A DNA stretch of 64,000 bases, taken from the NCBI GenBank assembly GCA_023014485.1, contig JAJOZX010001572.1, positions 434,001 through 498,000 of the forward strand, read 5' to 3'. The position numbers and the translations under genes were made by a program. Below are positions 10,440-19,703 of the stretch, one piece after another (the first letter of the stretch is position 1; every line of letters starts with the position of its first letter). A model generated the notes under the pieces. It ran no database searches, was not told where the DNA came from, and was given only the letters and a program-made list of their open reading frames with translations. This DNA comes from Bathynomus jamesi. Taxonomy: Eukaryota; Arthropoda; Malacostraca; Isopoda; Cirolanidae.

Positions 10440-11393
10440 TTCATTTTTAGATAACTGCCTTAGGAAAGCCAAGAATAGGTATTATAATAGTGTAACTGTA
10501 AAGGAATTTGAGCGTAAAAATATGCTTAGCCTACCTTACCATGTAAATTTTCAATATCTTCCGACTTTACTTAAAGCAATTAGTATCAATGTAGTCTTAA
10601 GTATAATAATACTGTTAAATCACGCCTAATAAAGAATAGCTCGGATAATGTTGGTTGTGTGTATTCGATCGGATGTACACAATGTGACTCAGTATGTATA
10701 TATAGGCCAAACGGGTAAAACGTTAGATATTAGGGAAAAACAGCATAAATATGCGTGTACAGGGTGTCCCATAAGTCCGGCATCATAGGAGAAATTCATA
10801 TTTTTCTATTTCTACAAACCATAATTGTACCTGTGCCAACAATTCCCTGGTCATTGGATAGGACGTCGAGGGCCTGTGGAATGGCCAGCTAGAAGCCCGG
10901 ATCTCACGCCACTTGATTTTTATCTCTGGGGCCACTTGAACTGCTGGTATAGGCAGAGAAAATTAGGAGTGTTGAACATTTGCAGCAGCGCATTATTGGG
11001 GCGTGTAACACCATTACTCCTGACATCATTCACCGTGTGCTTGCTGACTGGGTATCACGTCTGAATTTGTGTATTGAAAACAATGGTGGACATATTGAGC
11101 ACGTTCTGTAAATAAAAGCTTTTGTTTTGCCTTTTTTTATTATTTTTCCTATGATGCCGGACTTATGGGACACCCTGTAGAGCAGCAACTAATTCTAATG
11201 CATCGTTTAACCATATGTATAGATGTAATCATAGTATCAAGTGGGATAGTTCTAAAGCGTTCGTTAAAAACAGAGCTATAATTGAAAGGAATATTCTAGA
11301 ATGTGCATTTATCCATTTTAAAAATAATTTCAATAACAGTGCGGGAATGTATAAAATTGACAATATCCTTTTGCCTCTAATCAACTCTTGTTA
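10440..11393 (+). pseudogene. Penelope-like C-terminal GIY-YIG endonuclease, broken
   Basis: Visible pieces are YHVNFQYLPTLLKAI, then VGCVYSIGCTQCDSV with cysteines before the nuclease, then a shifted frame with YIGQTGKTLDIR (the YIG motif), then after the inserted MITE IKWDSSKAFVKNRAIIER and a stop after LLPLINSC. In Penelope-like retroelements this nuclease follows the reverse transcriptase and cuts the target. Here the reverse transcriptase is absent. A small insertion near 10697 shifts the frame, and the MITE splits it. Removing the MITE and one TA copy rejoins the frame. Confidence 0.75.
10760..11177 (+). mobile_element. Mariner-type MITE (418 bp), deletion derivative of the element at 17790
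   Basis: Ends read CAGGGTGTCCCATAAGTCC and the complement ending GGGACACCCTG, with TA on each side (10758-10759, 11178-11179). The interior keeps the first 60 or so bases and the C-terminal coding part (PGHWIGRRGPVEWPARSPD) of the mariner at 17790-19019, with the core deleted. It could be mobilised in trans by that family. Confidence 0.9.
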
Positions 11394-11464
11394 ATCATGT
11401 GCTAATCTTTTTGTTTTTCTGTCCGTTGTATATATTTTTGTCATCTCGCCTTCTCCCTTCATTC

Positions 11465-11497
11465 CCTGACGAGGTGTACTTCTGAATACACGAAAAG
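11465..11497 (+). ncRNA. Hammerhead-ribozyme-like core in Penelope-like 3' end
   Basis: CCTGACGAG, GTGTA, loop CTTCTGAA, TACAC and GAAAAG occur in order: a CTGANGA box, a 5-bp stem and a GAAA box. One extra G separates the first box from the stem. Penelope-like elements are known to carry hammerhead motifs. Activity cannot be judged from sequence alone; stems I and III were not proven. Confidence 0.4.
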
Positions 11498-11539
11498 CCT
11501 TGGAATCATTTTTCTTTTTCCTTGTGAGTTTGCATTATT

Positions 11540-12109
11540 CATTTATTTCACGTGTTTAATTGTGTATATTGTAGTCTTTTTGAAGGATTTTTTGAGGATT
11601 TTATACTGTACTGTACTTACAAAGGCAGATTTTATTATATATATATATATCACCTTGGGAAAATGAAAATAGGTTGCCAAGAGGCAGGGCCGCCGAGAGG
11701 GCGAGGAAGCCGGGTTAAATCCCCGGGACATAAAATCTAAAAATACTAATAAAGCAACTGATTAAATAGCAGAGAGGAAATATAATTAATGAACATACAT
11801 TTTATAGAGATTATCATAGTCAAACTGAAACAGGTAAAATATTATCCGCGGTCCACCAATTCCCAAGACCGACTGACAGATCTGGGAATCATTGTAATTG
11901 AAAGCCAGTTGGCCCGTACTTTAAATTTCATCAGAATCATTTACCACTTTGCTAGAGAGAAGGCAAAGAAAGTACACTTCTAATTATGAAAATCTTGCAG
12001 TAAACAATTGTCTTGCCTGCATGGATTAGTACTGCATTTGTAAATTGTATGGTGATAGAATTAATATAATTGATTCGAAAAATAAAATGGTCATTTTCTT
12101 CTGAATTGT
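11540..12109. other. No gene recognised
   Basis: A short (TA)n at 11636-11650, then mixed sequence with no motif or long frame I can support. Confidence 0.6.
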
Positions 12110-12474
12110 TTATTCATACTGTTGGTCTACAAGACCAAAGTACAAACGATAGAGGAACCCTTGCGTCGGATTATGGATGCCGCTGGCTGCTTACATACGA
12201 GAACACTCCGAAATGATTCAATGGGTAGTGGACTCTTGTTTGGAATGAGCAAGGCTGCGCATTGAAAACTGAGGCGGACATTTTGAACATTTATAAGGTG
12301 TATCTCATAAAATGTAGCAGTAAATACATCAGATTAATACTCTCGTTTATTGTTTTCCGTGCACCTTAAAGCGTCCGTAGCTCCGCAACGGTTGGAAATA
12401 GCACCGATGTTGTATTAACTTTTTTACTCAATATCACTCCCCCAAAGTATGGCAGACCGGTTGTAAAACACCCT
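12110..12474 (+). mobile_element. Decayed Tc1/mariner tail fragment
   Basis: The plus strand keeps a frame-broken C-terminus (LRRIMDAAGCLHTRTLRNDS, then KAAH with a stop) like that of transposases ending in GAHIEHL, followed by a tail ending AAACACCCTGTATA. The ACCCTG end is the usual terminus of this group. No matching left end was found. Confidence 0.45.
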
Positions 12475-12515
12475 GTATATAAAGGCGTGCCAGAATAAAA
12501 TATGCATCCAGATAA

Positions 12516-14882
12516 CACTGGCCAACAAAATGAAACTTTTTTTCTCATCACAAACATGATCACACTTTTCTTAATGCATGTTTCGCGCTGATTCCGAATC
12601 TGGTTTTATTTATTTTCTAGCACGTATAGTTATATAGATACACTGGTTTTGATATTTTTAAGTTTTTGATATTGCTATAAGAAAATTTATGGATGTATAG
12701 ATCACACTTAGGAATGCTAAACAACAAATACATCATATACCTTATTCAATGTACTTATAAATAAAGAATATATACATTATTTTATTAAAAGCGCTGTGAG
12801 TGTGATTTCCTTTTGTAAATTTGGCCTGGATTGTCACGATACAGCATCCAACAATGGTCCGCCATCATGCTTTCATTCCAATATCCTTGGTAGCGCTTCT
12901 CCATCATCTGAATATCTTGATGGAAGCACTCTCCTTGCTCGTCACTCACTGCACCAAGGTTTTCAGGAAAGAAATCTAAGTGGGAATGCAGGAAGTGAAT
13001 TTTTAACGACATTCGACACTCCATTTCTTTGAAGGCATCAAGGAGGTTCTTGACTCCATCCTTATACGCAGGTGACTTGTTGCTTCCAAGAAAGTTTTCA
13101 CATATCCATTTGAACGCCAGCCAAGCCTTCAATTCCAGCGGACTTAGGACTTTTTCAGATTCAGCGTCATTCAAAACCTCCCTTATTTGTGGCCCAACAA
13201 AAATTCCTTCCTTCAATTTTGCTGCAGTAACCTTCGGAAATTTCCTTGAAAGGTATTGGAACCCTTCAGAATTGACTTTACCCATTGCTTTAACAAAATT
13301 CTTCATTAAACCAAGTTTAATGTGAAGAGGTGGCAGATAGATCTTTTGGGGATCCACTAAAGGGACAGACTGGACATTGCTTATCCCTGGGACATATGTA
13401 TACCTAAGTGGCCAGTCACTTTTGGTGTAATGTTCTATAGTGGCGCGACTGTCCCACAGGCAAAGGAAATAACAAAATTTTGTGAATCCTGACTGCATAC
13501 CCATAAGCATTCCTATAACTTTTAGATCTCCACAAACATTCCATTGATGACTGTCGTATTTGATTGCTTTAAGTAGTATATCCATATTGTCATATGTCTC
13601 TTTTAGATGGACGGAATGGGCAATGGGGATGGATGGCATTATATTACCATTATGCAAAAGAACTGCTTTCAGGCTTCTCTGCGACGAATCAATGAAGAGG
13701 CGCCACTCAGATGCCACATACGTCTGAGATATGGCTGTAAATAGTCCACTGATGTCATGGCAATAACAGAGAGGACCGTCTACTGAAAAGAATGCTGTTA
13801 ATTCAAAATTCCGCTTTCGGTAGTAACTAATACGAACATTGTTCTCAAGTAAATTGTTCTCCTTTAGTCTTGAGGCGAGAAGCTCTGATTTCTCTTTAGA
13901 CAGCGATAAGTCTCTAACAAGATCATTCAACTGTCCTTGGGTTAACTTTTTAGGCTCTAAATGTCTACCTTCAAAAGTGTACTCTGGTTCTGTAGATGGT
14001 CCGGAAACGCCAGTTGCACCTTCATCACTTTCCATGTCATCTATGATAGAATCTAGCCTATCACTTGGGGGAATTGGAATGGGCAATGTTTCATCATGTT
14101 TTACTGGTCTACGTGCTGAATCCAAGTTTGGATATACAATCTGGTGTTTGTTCTTGGCAGAAAACCCCATTAAGTTCACACTACAAAAATAACAGTCTTC
14201 ATGATGATCTCTCGGCTCCCTCCATATCATGGGTATGGCAAATGGCATTGAAGCTTTCTTTTTGTTAAGCCAATCACGTAATCCATTTGAACAGCCAGAA
14301 CAGATTTGATGTGGCGCCCATGGTTTATCTTGGTCACCTAGATGGCAACCAAAGTATAGCTTGTATATTTTCTTAATGTCGGTTGTAATACTTCGTCGCT
14401 GTGTTTTAGTTGTGAACTGGCCGCATACGAAACAGAACTTGTCGGGGTCATTCTTACATTGTCGAGGCATGTTGACTGACCTGAGCAAACTATAAATTCA
14501 AAAAAAATATACACCAACTTGACACAACAAGTTCTTGGACTGGACTGATCTTTTGACACACAAAGCACGGCGTTGTTGCCTGAATCACAATGCTGCTAGA
14601 CGTAAAAGCTCACACCTGAAATACATAAGATGTATAATTAAGATAATTGAAATAAATAAGATGAATAAACTAAAAAAACACAATAAAATAAACACAATCA
14701 AATGTTGAAATATTAGTATTTTGCCTATTTAAAATGGTTAAATCTGTGTAGTTATATATATGCCTTCATCTTAAAAACTATACGTGCTAGAAAAAATCTG
14801 AATGCAGTTTTGGAATCAGCGTGAAAAATGCTATCCAGCCACCACAAATTTTACTCTGATGAAAAATCTTTGTTGACCAGTG
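12516..14882 (-). mobile_element. TIR DNA transposon carrying an intact 567-aa ORF
   Basis: The ends read CACTGGCCAACAAA and, inverted, TTTGTTGACCAGTG. Similarity of the two ends continues inwards for about 130 bases with shared blocks CGCTGATTCC and TCTAGCACGTATAGTT. TAA flanks both sides (12513-12515 and 14883-14885), suggesting a 3-bp target duplication. A single minus-strand gene fills the interior. I do not recognise the superfamily. A 3-bp TAA site recalls PIF/Harbinger but the protein does not look like that family. Confidence 0.75.
12785..14488 (-). CDS. Intact 567-aa putative transposase of unassigned family
   Basis: An uninterrupted minus-strand ORF, the only long intact gene of a DNA transposon in the window. 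The chosen start is the first Met (14488); Met7 is an alternative (MPRQCKND). Residues 19-102 hold paired cysteines (FCFVCGQF, GCHLGDQ, ICSGCSNGL, DCYFCSVNL), a probable zinc-binding DNA-recognition region. The middle has WRLFIDSSQRSLKAV (Asp267) and WNVCGDLKVIGML (Asp321), and the C-terminal third has FFPENLGAVSDEQGECF (Glu517 or Glu520). These could be the acidic residues of an RNase H-like nuclease, which is an inference. A putatively unstructured stretch spans about 120-180. Proteins of this type are widespread in arthropod genomes as uncharacterised sequences, to my recollection. Its place between long inverted repeats argues for a transposase rather than a host gene. Confidence 0.75.
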   Translation of the reverse strand: MLRSVNMPRQCKNDPDKFCFVCGQFTTKTQRRSITTDIKKIYKLYFGCHLGDQDKPWAPHQICSGCSNGLRDWLNKKKASMPFAIPMIWREPRDHHEDCYFCSVNLMGFSAKNKHQIVYPNLDSARRPVKHDETLPIPIPPSDRLDSIIDDMESDEGATGVSGPSTEPEYTFEGRHLEPKKLTQGQLNDLVRDLSLSKEKSELLASRLKENNLLENNVRISYYRKRNFELTAFFSVDGPLCYCHDISGLFTAISQTYVASEWRLFIDSSQRSLKAVLLHNGNIMPSIPIAHSVHLKETYDNMDILLKAIKYDSHQWNVCGDLKVIGMLMGMQSGFTKFCYFLCLWDSRATIEHYTKSDWPLRYTYVPGISNVQSVPLVDPQKIYLPPLHIKLGLMKNFVKAMGKVNSEGFQYLSRKFPKVTAAKLKEGIFVGPQIREVLNDAESEKVLSPLELKAWLAFKWICENFLGSNKSPAYKDGVKNLLDAFKEMECRMSLKIHFLHSHLDFFPENLGAVSDEQGECFHQDIQMMEKRYQGYWNESMMADHCWMLYRDNPGQIYKRKSHSQRF

Positions 14883-14885
14883 TAA

Positions 14886-15350
14886 TTGGAACAACTAAAT
14901 TTATATGCACGGCCTTGTTTTAGGTTACAAACGGAAGTGTCTTGCAAAGAGTTTCAGTTCGTGAGAGAATGCTCGTACAGTTGGAGCTCGTGATATCAGT
15001 TACCTGTAGTGATATGATAGTCCAAATGTGCGTGACGACACGCAGTTAGAATGAGAAAAAAGAATATCTCAGAATCTCGCTTTGCAAATGGAACATCTCA
15101 TAACATCACCTCAGGGATTCGTGAGACAAATAAACAAGAATCTAACCCTGAACCAGAGCGGCAATCAGTGGTTACAGGACGAACAGAAAGAGTTCTCGCT
15201 TGACAGTCAAGGTCCAACCCACGCGCAAGGCTTGTAAATGAGATAAACATTGCGAGTAACGTCATATTCTCACAACAAATATTTCAACGTTATTTGCGTA
15301 AAATGGTCTACGATGAAGTCATAGCTCGGGGATAATAATAGCCTTTAACC
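14886..15350. other. No gene recognised
   Basis: Mixed sequence without a supported frame, repeat or RNA. Confidence 0.6.
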
Positions 15351-15355
15351 TCCTT

Positions 15356-15495
15356 CGTAACATCTGACGTCATATGGTAGAGGGAACCTACAGCTTCCTG
15401 TGGGATCCGAATCACTACCTCACCAAGGATGACCCTGAGAAGCACGTGATTGCCAGGCGGTTTACCACTACGTTACCCTAGCGGGTGCGCCGTTT
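15356..15495 (-). mobile_element. tRNA-like SINE fragment
   Basis: The minus strand reads GGTAACGTAGTGGTAAACCG (A-box-like) and, downstream, GTGATTCGGATCCCAC (B-box-like). The spacing is larger than in a real tRNA, so this is a SINE head rather than a gene. Confidence 0.45.
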
Positions 15496-15524
15496 GACAA
15501 AATCTCCTACTTACAGCCACGAGC

Positions 15525-15700
15525 TACTTCGTGGCCATGCCTCGACACCGTTTCCTGTCGAGCAGCGAAGTTAAGCGACATTGTGTTTGGGTATGGGGCA
15601 TAGATGGGGGACTGTCCTCTGCGTTCAGATGGTGTAGCATGTTCGGATCTCATGTACAGCTATAATTTCCTCCGTTACATGATCTTTGCCGCTAAGAGGA
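15525..15700 (+). mobile_element. 5S-rRNA-like SINE, copy 1
   Basis: GTGGCCATGCCTCGACACC, then GAGCAGCGAAGTTAAGC and TATGGGGCATAGATGGGGGAC follow the order of the 5' helix and internal promoter blocks of 5S rRNA (GGAAGCTAAGC, GGATGGGAGAC). The body continues GCGTTCAGATGGTGTAG and GTTCGGATCTCA, shared with 16430-16680. It is degenerate, so a 5S-derived SINE fits better than a 5S gene. Confidence 0.5.
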
Positions 15701-16208
15701 GGTTAAATAACCCCAAAAATAACAACAACTTACAGCCCCTGATGTTAAGTGAAAACTAACATGGGACAAGGGCGTGATAGGGTATACAAGTGTATGACAG
15801 TTTGGAGGTTATTTCAATCAAATCACGAATGAATGTCAGAAGGGCTAATAAAGCTCTTCAGAAATCCTGTTAACAACTCGCAGTTGAACCAGGGGGACTT
15901 ATAGGAGCGCCTTCATCTTGAACTGCAACAACAAAGACCTCATCCCATATTTGCGGCAGCTCTAAAGGAAACTTGAATTAAACCTTAATAAAACCATGAC
16001 CATACCATGACACCAAATATTTCTGCCTTTATGCGGAGGCCTTTTCCTCAGGAGTGTAGCTCACTCATATTAACCATTGCGTGTTATACTACCTGCAACA
16101 ACAAAAAAAAGTCCCAAAACAGACATCAATTTGAACATTTGTTTTAGTTCTAAATTTTGTAAATTTAACTTAAAATAAATTTTCTTATGAGACCAGACTT
16201 ATGGAACA

Positions 16209-16212
<4 letters not shown>
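15700..16212. other. No gene; decayed TIR at the end
   Basis: No supported gene. At 16187-16212 the sequence ACCAGACTTATGGAACACC resembles a worn mariner terminus of the type seen at 19019. Confidence 0.4.

Positions 16213-16276
<64 letters not shown>
16213..16276. repeat. (TA)n microsatellite
   Basis: Pure TA run of about 64 bases. Confidence 0.95.
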
Positions 16277-16279
<3 letters not shown>

Positions 16280-16429
16280 TGCATACTGTTTACAGATCGT
16301 GACGGAAAGACTGTGAAATGGTTTTAAAACGCCTTGAAACAACATATTTTCTCCCTTATCTTAAAAGGGTGATTTAGATTTTGAGTCTCCGATAAATTAT
16401 TTTTAAAGTAAGGAATACCCTTCATTGGA

Positions 16430-16680
16430 GAACAGCTAAGTCGTAGCTGCGTCGCAATATTAGATCAGCGAGGTTGAGCAACGTAGGGTATGTAGAGTAG
16501 TTGGATGGATGACCGTCATCCGCGTTCAGATGATGTAGAGGCCCTTAGGTTGTTCGGATCCCACGGTAAAGCTGTAGGTCCCCTCCGTCACGACCATTAG
16601 ATGGTTCGGATCCCACGTAAAGCTATAATAGGTCCCCTCCGACCTTTGACTACGAAAGCTAAACAATCTCATTTTTATTA
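16430..16680 (+). mobile_element. 5S-rRNA-like SINE, copy 2
   Basis: AGATCAGCGAGGTTGAGCAA and AGTTGGATGGATGACCGTC recall the 5S promoter blocks, followed by GCGTTCAGATGATGTAG and GTTCGGATCCCACG as in the copy at 15525. A block ending GGTCCCCTCCG occurs twice in tandem (about 16555 and 16640). Confidence 0.5.
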
Positions 16681-16740
16681 TCATTCAAAGCATAAATGTC
16701 GTTGCGGATAGACGATGAAGTCCGTTGTAAAGTGTATATA

Positions 16741-17645
16741 CAGGGCGTCCCAAAAAAATGTATACACACTTTAAATACTTATAAAGGCAGTGTTTATTAA
16801 AATACATTTCATTTTCAAAATGTAATAGAATCTACAGACATTATTTAATTGTTTTGTCAACGCCGTTTTCAAACTGACGTCCGTTCTGGTCCAGGCACTG
16901 CTGATAACGCGAAGCAATGGAATCGCAAACATCACGAAACATTTCGTTTGGTATTTGTGTGCATTCTCGTTCAATGGCTGCTCTCAATTCAGCGACTGTT
17001 GCAGGTTTTATAGCGTAGACTTTGTCTTTTAAGTATCCCCATAAAAAAAAGTCTAGTGGTGTGAGGTCTGGTGAACGCGGAGGGTATTCTACGAAACCCC
17101 TTCGTCCAATCCACATCCACATCGTGCCAAGTACCACTCGCAATACTCCACTCTTCGGTCCGGATCATCTTCATTAATAGCATGGACTAATCTTGGAATG
17201 TAACTTTTCCATTGACAGCGCTTCAAAATGCGTTGGACAGACGATTCTGAAATTCCTACCTCACGACTCGCTTGCCGCACAGATTTTCTTGGACTTTGGT
17301 GATACGTTTCCAGTACTCTTTCTTGCTTTGTGGGGCTTGTCGATGTCCGTGGTCTTCCGGAACGCTTCTTGTGGACATTCTGAACAGTTCCATCGGCTTC
17401 AAACTTATCTCTAATTCGAGTGATAGTAAGTCGCGTTGGTGGATCTGTTTGAAACTCCCTCCTAAACTGTCTTTGCACTTCAACTGCGTTTTCACACTTC
17501 CAGTAGCATTTTAGAATGAATTTCCTTTGTTCAAAGCTTAGTCTGACTGCCATTATTAATTCTAATGGGTTTAACTTGGAAAGAAAGAAACATCAATTGA
17601 GCTATCAGCTGTTAAAGTGTGTATACATTTTTTTGGGACGCCCTG
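16741..17645 (-). mobile_element. Mariner-type deletion derivative (905 bp)
   Basis: The 30-bp terminal repeats start CAGGGCGTCCCAAAAAAATG and are perfectly or nearly inverted at 17616-17645. TA flanks both ends. The interior is a minus-strand transposase with its catalytic core deleted. Confidence 0.92.
16850..17553 (-). pseudogene. Tc1/mariner transposase lacking its catalytic core
   Basis: The N-terminal part (from Met at 17553: [18 protein letters not shown]) has two helix-turn-helix regions, including [17 protein letters not shown] and [16 protein letters not shown] with an intervening [10 protein letters not shown] hook. It runs to VEYCEWYLA, after which the frame jumps to [17 protein letters not shown] and TPLDFFLWGYLKDKVY, the C-terminal end of the catalytic domain. 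Roughly 120 residues that would hold the first two acidic residues are missing. The product could bind the termini but not cut. A frameshift joins the parts near 17110. Confidence 0.85.
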
Positions 17646-17733
17646 TATATTGTATAAGCCACAATAATAATCAGAATATAAAGCCTTTTTTTTTTAAAAT
17701 GTTTTCCCTTTATACGACTTCCATTTTCGAAAT

Positions 17734-17736
<3 letters not shown>

Positions 17737-17787
<51 letters not shown>
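17737..17787. repeat. (TA)n microsatellite
   Basis: TA run that supplies the TA target next to the mariner at 17790. Confidence 0.95.
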
Positions 17788-17789
<2 letters not shown>

Positions 17790-17792
<3 letters not shown>

Positions 17793-19019
17793 GGTGTCCC
17801 ATAAGTCCGGCATCATAGGAGAAATTCATATTTTTCTATTTCTACAAACCATAATTTATATTTTTCTATTTCTACAAACTATAATTTATATTTTTCTCTT
17901 TCTACAGGCCATAATGTCTGTGAGCAAGGAAGAACGAATCCAGATAATTCTACTCGTAGGAAATCGGAGTCAAAGAGAGGCCGCTGCTGAATTTAACAGA
18001 CTGCATCCAGACCGCGAGCCAATAACACAGAGTTGTGTTAGCAGACTTGTTGCAAAGTTTAAGGAAACAGAATCCATAGAAGATAAACCACGCAGTGGAT
18101 CTTCAAGGAGGTCCACTGACGATGATACAGCGACTGCTATCCTGGCTCATTTTAACAGAAGTCCCAATAAGTCTCTTCGGCGATTGTCCGCCGAGACAGG
18201 AGTGTCGAAAAGTAGCATCCATCGCATTCCTCAGGCTCACAAATGGCATCCATATAAACTTCAGATCCTACAGAAATTAAGCGAAGATGATCCCGACGGG
18301 CGGATGGAATTTTGTGAATGGGCTACGGAACAATATGCTCGGGATGCCAATTTCCCGTCCACCATTCTGTTCAGTGACGAGGTTTTTTATGGAAATAGTG
18401 AGGTAAATCGACAGAACACCCGCTACTGGTCTCAAAACAACCCTCACTGGTATACCTCTTCAAAGGAACAAGGTGCATCTCGGGTGATGGTATGGTGTAG
18501 CATTTGGAAGGATCGCATCATAGGCCCCCTCTTTTTCGATGAACATGTCACTGGAGGCACCTACCTACGTATGCTCAAGGAAGAAGCATTTCCCAGTGTC
18601 TTGAACGAAGAAGGAAATTTCCCAACATGGTTCCAGTAAGACGGCGCTCCTGCATATTACAGCACCCAAGGGAATACCTGTACCAACAATTCCCTGGTCA
18701 TTGGATAGGACGTCGAGGGCCTGTGGAATGGCCAGCTAGAAGCCCGGATCTCACGCCACTAGATTTTTATCTCTGGGGCCACTTGAAAGCGCTGGTATAC
18801 GCAGAGAAAATTAGGAGTGTTGAACATTTGCGGCAGCGCATTATTGGGGCATGTAACACCATTACTCCTGACATCATTCACCGTGTGCTTGCTGACTGGG
18901 TATCACGTCTGAATTTGTGTATTGAAAACAATGGTGGACATATTGAGCACGTTCTGTAAATAAAAGCTTTGTTTTGCCTTTTTTTATTATTTTTTATGCC
19001 GGACTTATCGGACACCCTG
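17790..19019 (+). mobile_element. Mariner-type transposon, nearly full length (1230 bp)
   Basis: The ends read CAGGGTGTCCCATAAGTCC and the complement ending CGGACACCCTG at 19019. The left side abuts (TA)n; the right flank has mutated to TG. A run of three imperfect copies of TATTTTTCTATTTCTAC lies at 17828-17907 before the gene. The MITE at 10760 derives from this element. Confidence 0.9.
17914..18959 (+). pseudogene. Tc1/mariner transposase, one stop and one frameshift
   Basis: Starts at Met 17914 (MSVSKEERIQIILLVGNRSQ). A first helix-turn-helix is followed by DKPRSGSSRRSTDD, then a second (LSAETGVSKSSIHRI), then the catalytic domain: FSDEVFYGNSEVNRQNTRYW (first Asp), FQ-stop-DGAPAYY (second Asp) and ARSPDLTPLDFYLWGH (third Asp). 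About 40 residues separate the second and third Asp, a spacing like DD41D-type elements. A TAA at 18637 replaces the codon before DGAP, and a small deletion near 18665 shifts the frame to the one ending at 18959. Otherwise it looks recent. Confidence 0.88.
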
Positions 19020-19086
19020 TGTGTGTGTGTGTGTGTTATATATATATATATATATATTATATATATTATATATATATATATATATG
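19020..19086. repeat. (TG)n and (TA)n microsatellite
   Basis: TG repeats to 19036, then interrupted TA repeats. Confidence 0.9.
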
Positions 19087-19258
19087 CAGTAGCCTATAAT
19101 GCATGCAATATCTCCCCTCTGTTTTCTTTGCATATATGATTAAGGTACGAAACTGAACAGACGGATACAAGCAGTATCTCGCTATCGCTCGCTATCGCCC
19201 TCCGGATTTTGTTTTCACTACTTCATTTTTTTTATTGGTTGTAGATTTAAAATTATAT

Positions 19259-19703
19259 TATATGAAGCCCTCATAGGAAGAAGTGGCTAAGCGACAAAAG
19301 TATGGCATATCACTGGATGGTACAATTAAAAGCACCGTCGTTTAAATATACATCAATTTTTTATGAATCCACAAATAAGAAGACAGTATTGCCTTTGTTG
19401 AATACTATAATATGAAGGAATGCTTTTTCCCCTCTAACATATCGGAAAATGGTTCACTTGGAGTCTAACTTTATCATTTATTTTTTGTCATACTTTATAA
19501 AATAATATAATTACAAATATTGTAATGAATCGTAACTGCAAATCGATGAAAGAATGGAGCTTAATATCCCAATTAAATTGTGAGTCCTTTCGGGCTATCC
19601 AATCAATCGCAAATGTAAAGAGAAAAAGACTTTTTTTTTTCACTTTTTCGTGTATTTTTTTTTATTATATTATATGAGGCCCTCATAGGAAGAAGTGGCT
19701 ACT
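19259..19703 (+). repeat. Direct repeat flanking a 380-bp insert
   Basis: A segment of about 30 bases reading CCCTCATAGGAAGAAGTGGC occurs at about 19266 and again at about 19679, preceded in both by TTATATTATATGA. The second copy is in frame with the pseudogene that follows (ALIGRSGYFWNG); the first is an isolated duplicate. The intervening DNA has no gene. Confidence 0.7.

Larger units (their letters stand above)
10292..11535 (+). mobile_element. Penelope-like element, 5'-truncated, with inverted terminal stretch
   Basis: The first 33 bases (GATGCAAACTCACAAGG onwards) are the reverse complement of the last 33 (ending CTTGTGAGTTTGCAT at 11535), the inverted end repeats common in Penelope-like elements. 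The interior encodes the linker and GIY-YIG nuclease of such an element. Near the 3' end a hammerhead-like core occurs at 11465-11497. A 418-bp mariner-type MITE (10760-11177) is inserted. The palindrome at 25362-25511 is built from the same 3' end. Confidence 0.8.

Noticed and set aside
12796..14268. Plus-strand frames across the 567-aa gene
   Set aside because: Shadows of the minus-strand ORF, which alone is continuous and has conserved-looking motifs.
15540..15650. Functional 5S rRNA gene
   Set aside because: The helices are broken and the copy differs heavily from 5S; a SINE origin fits better.
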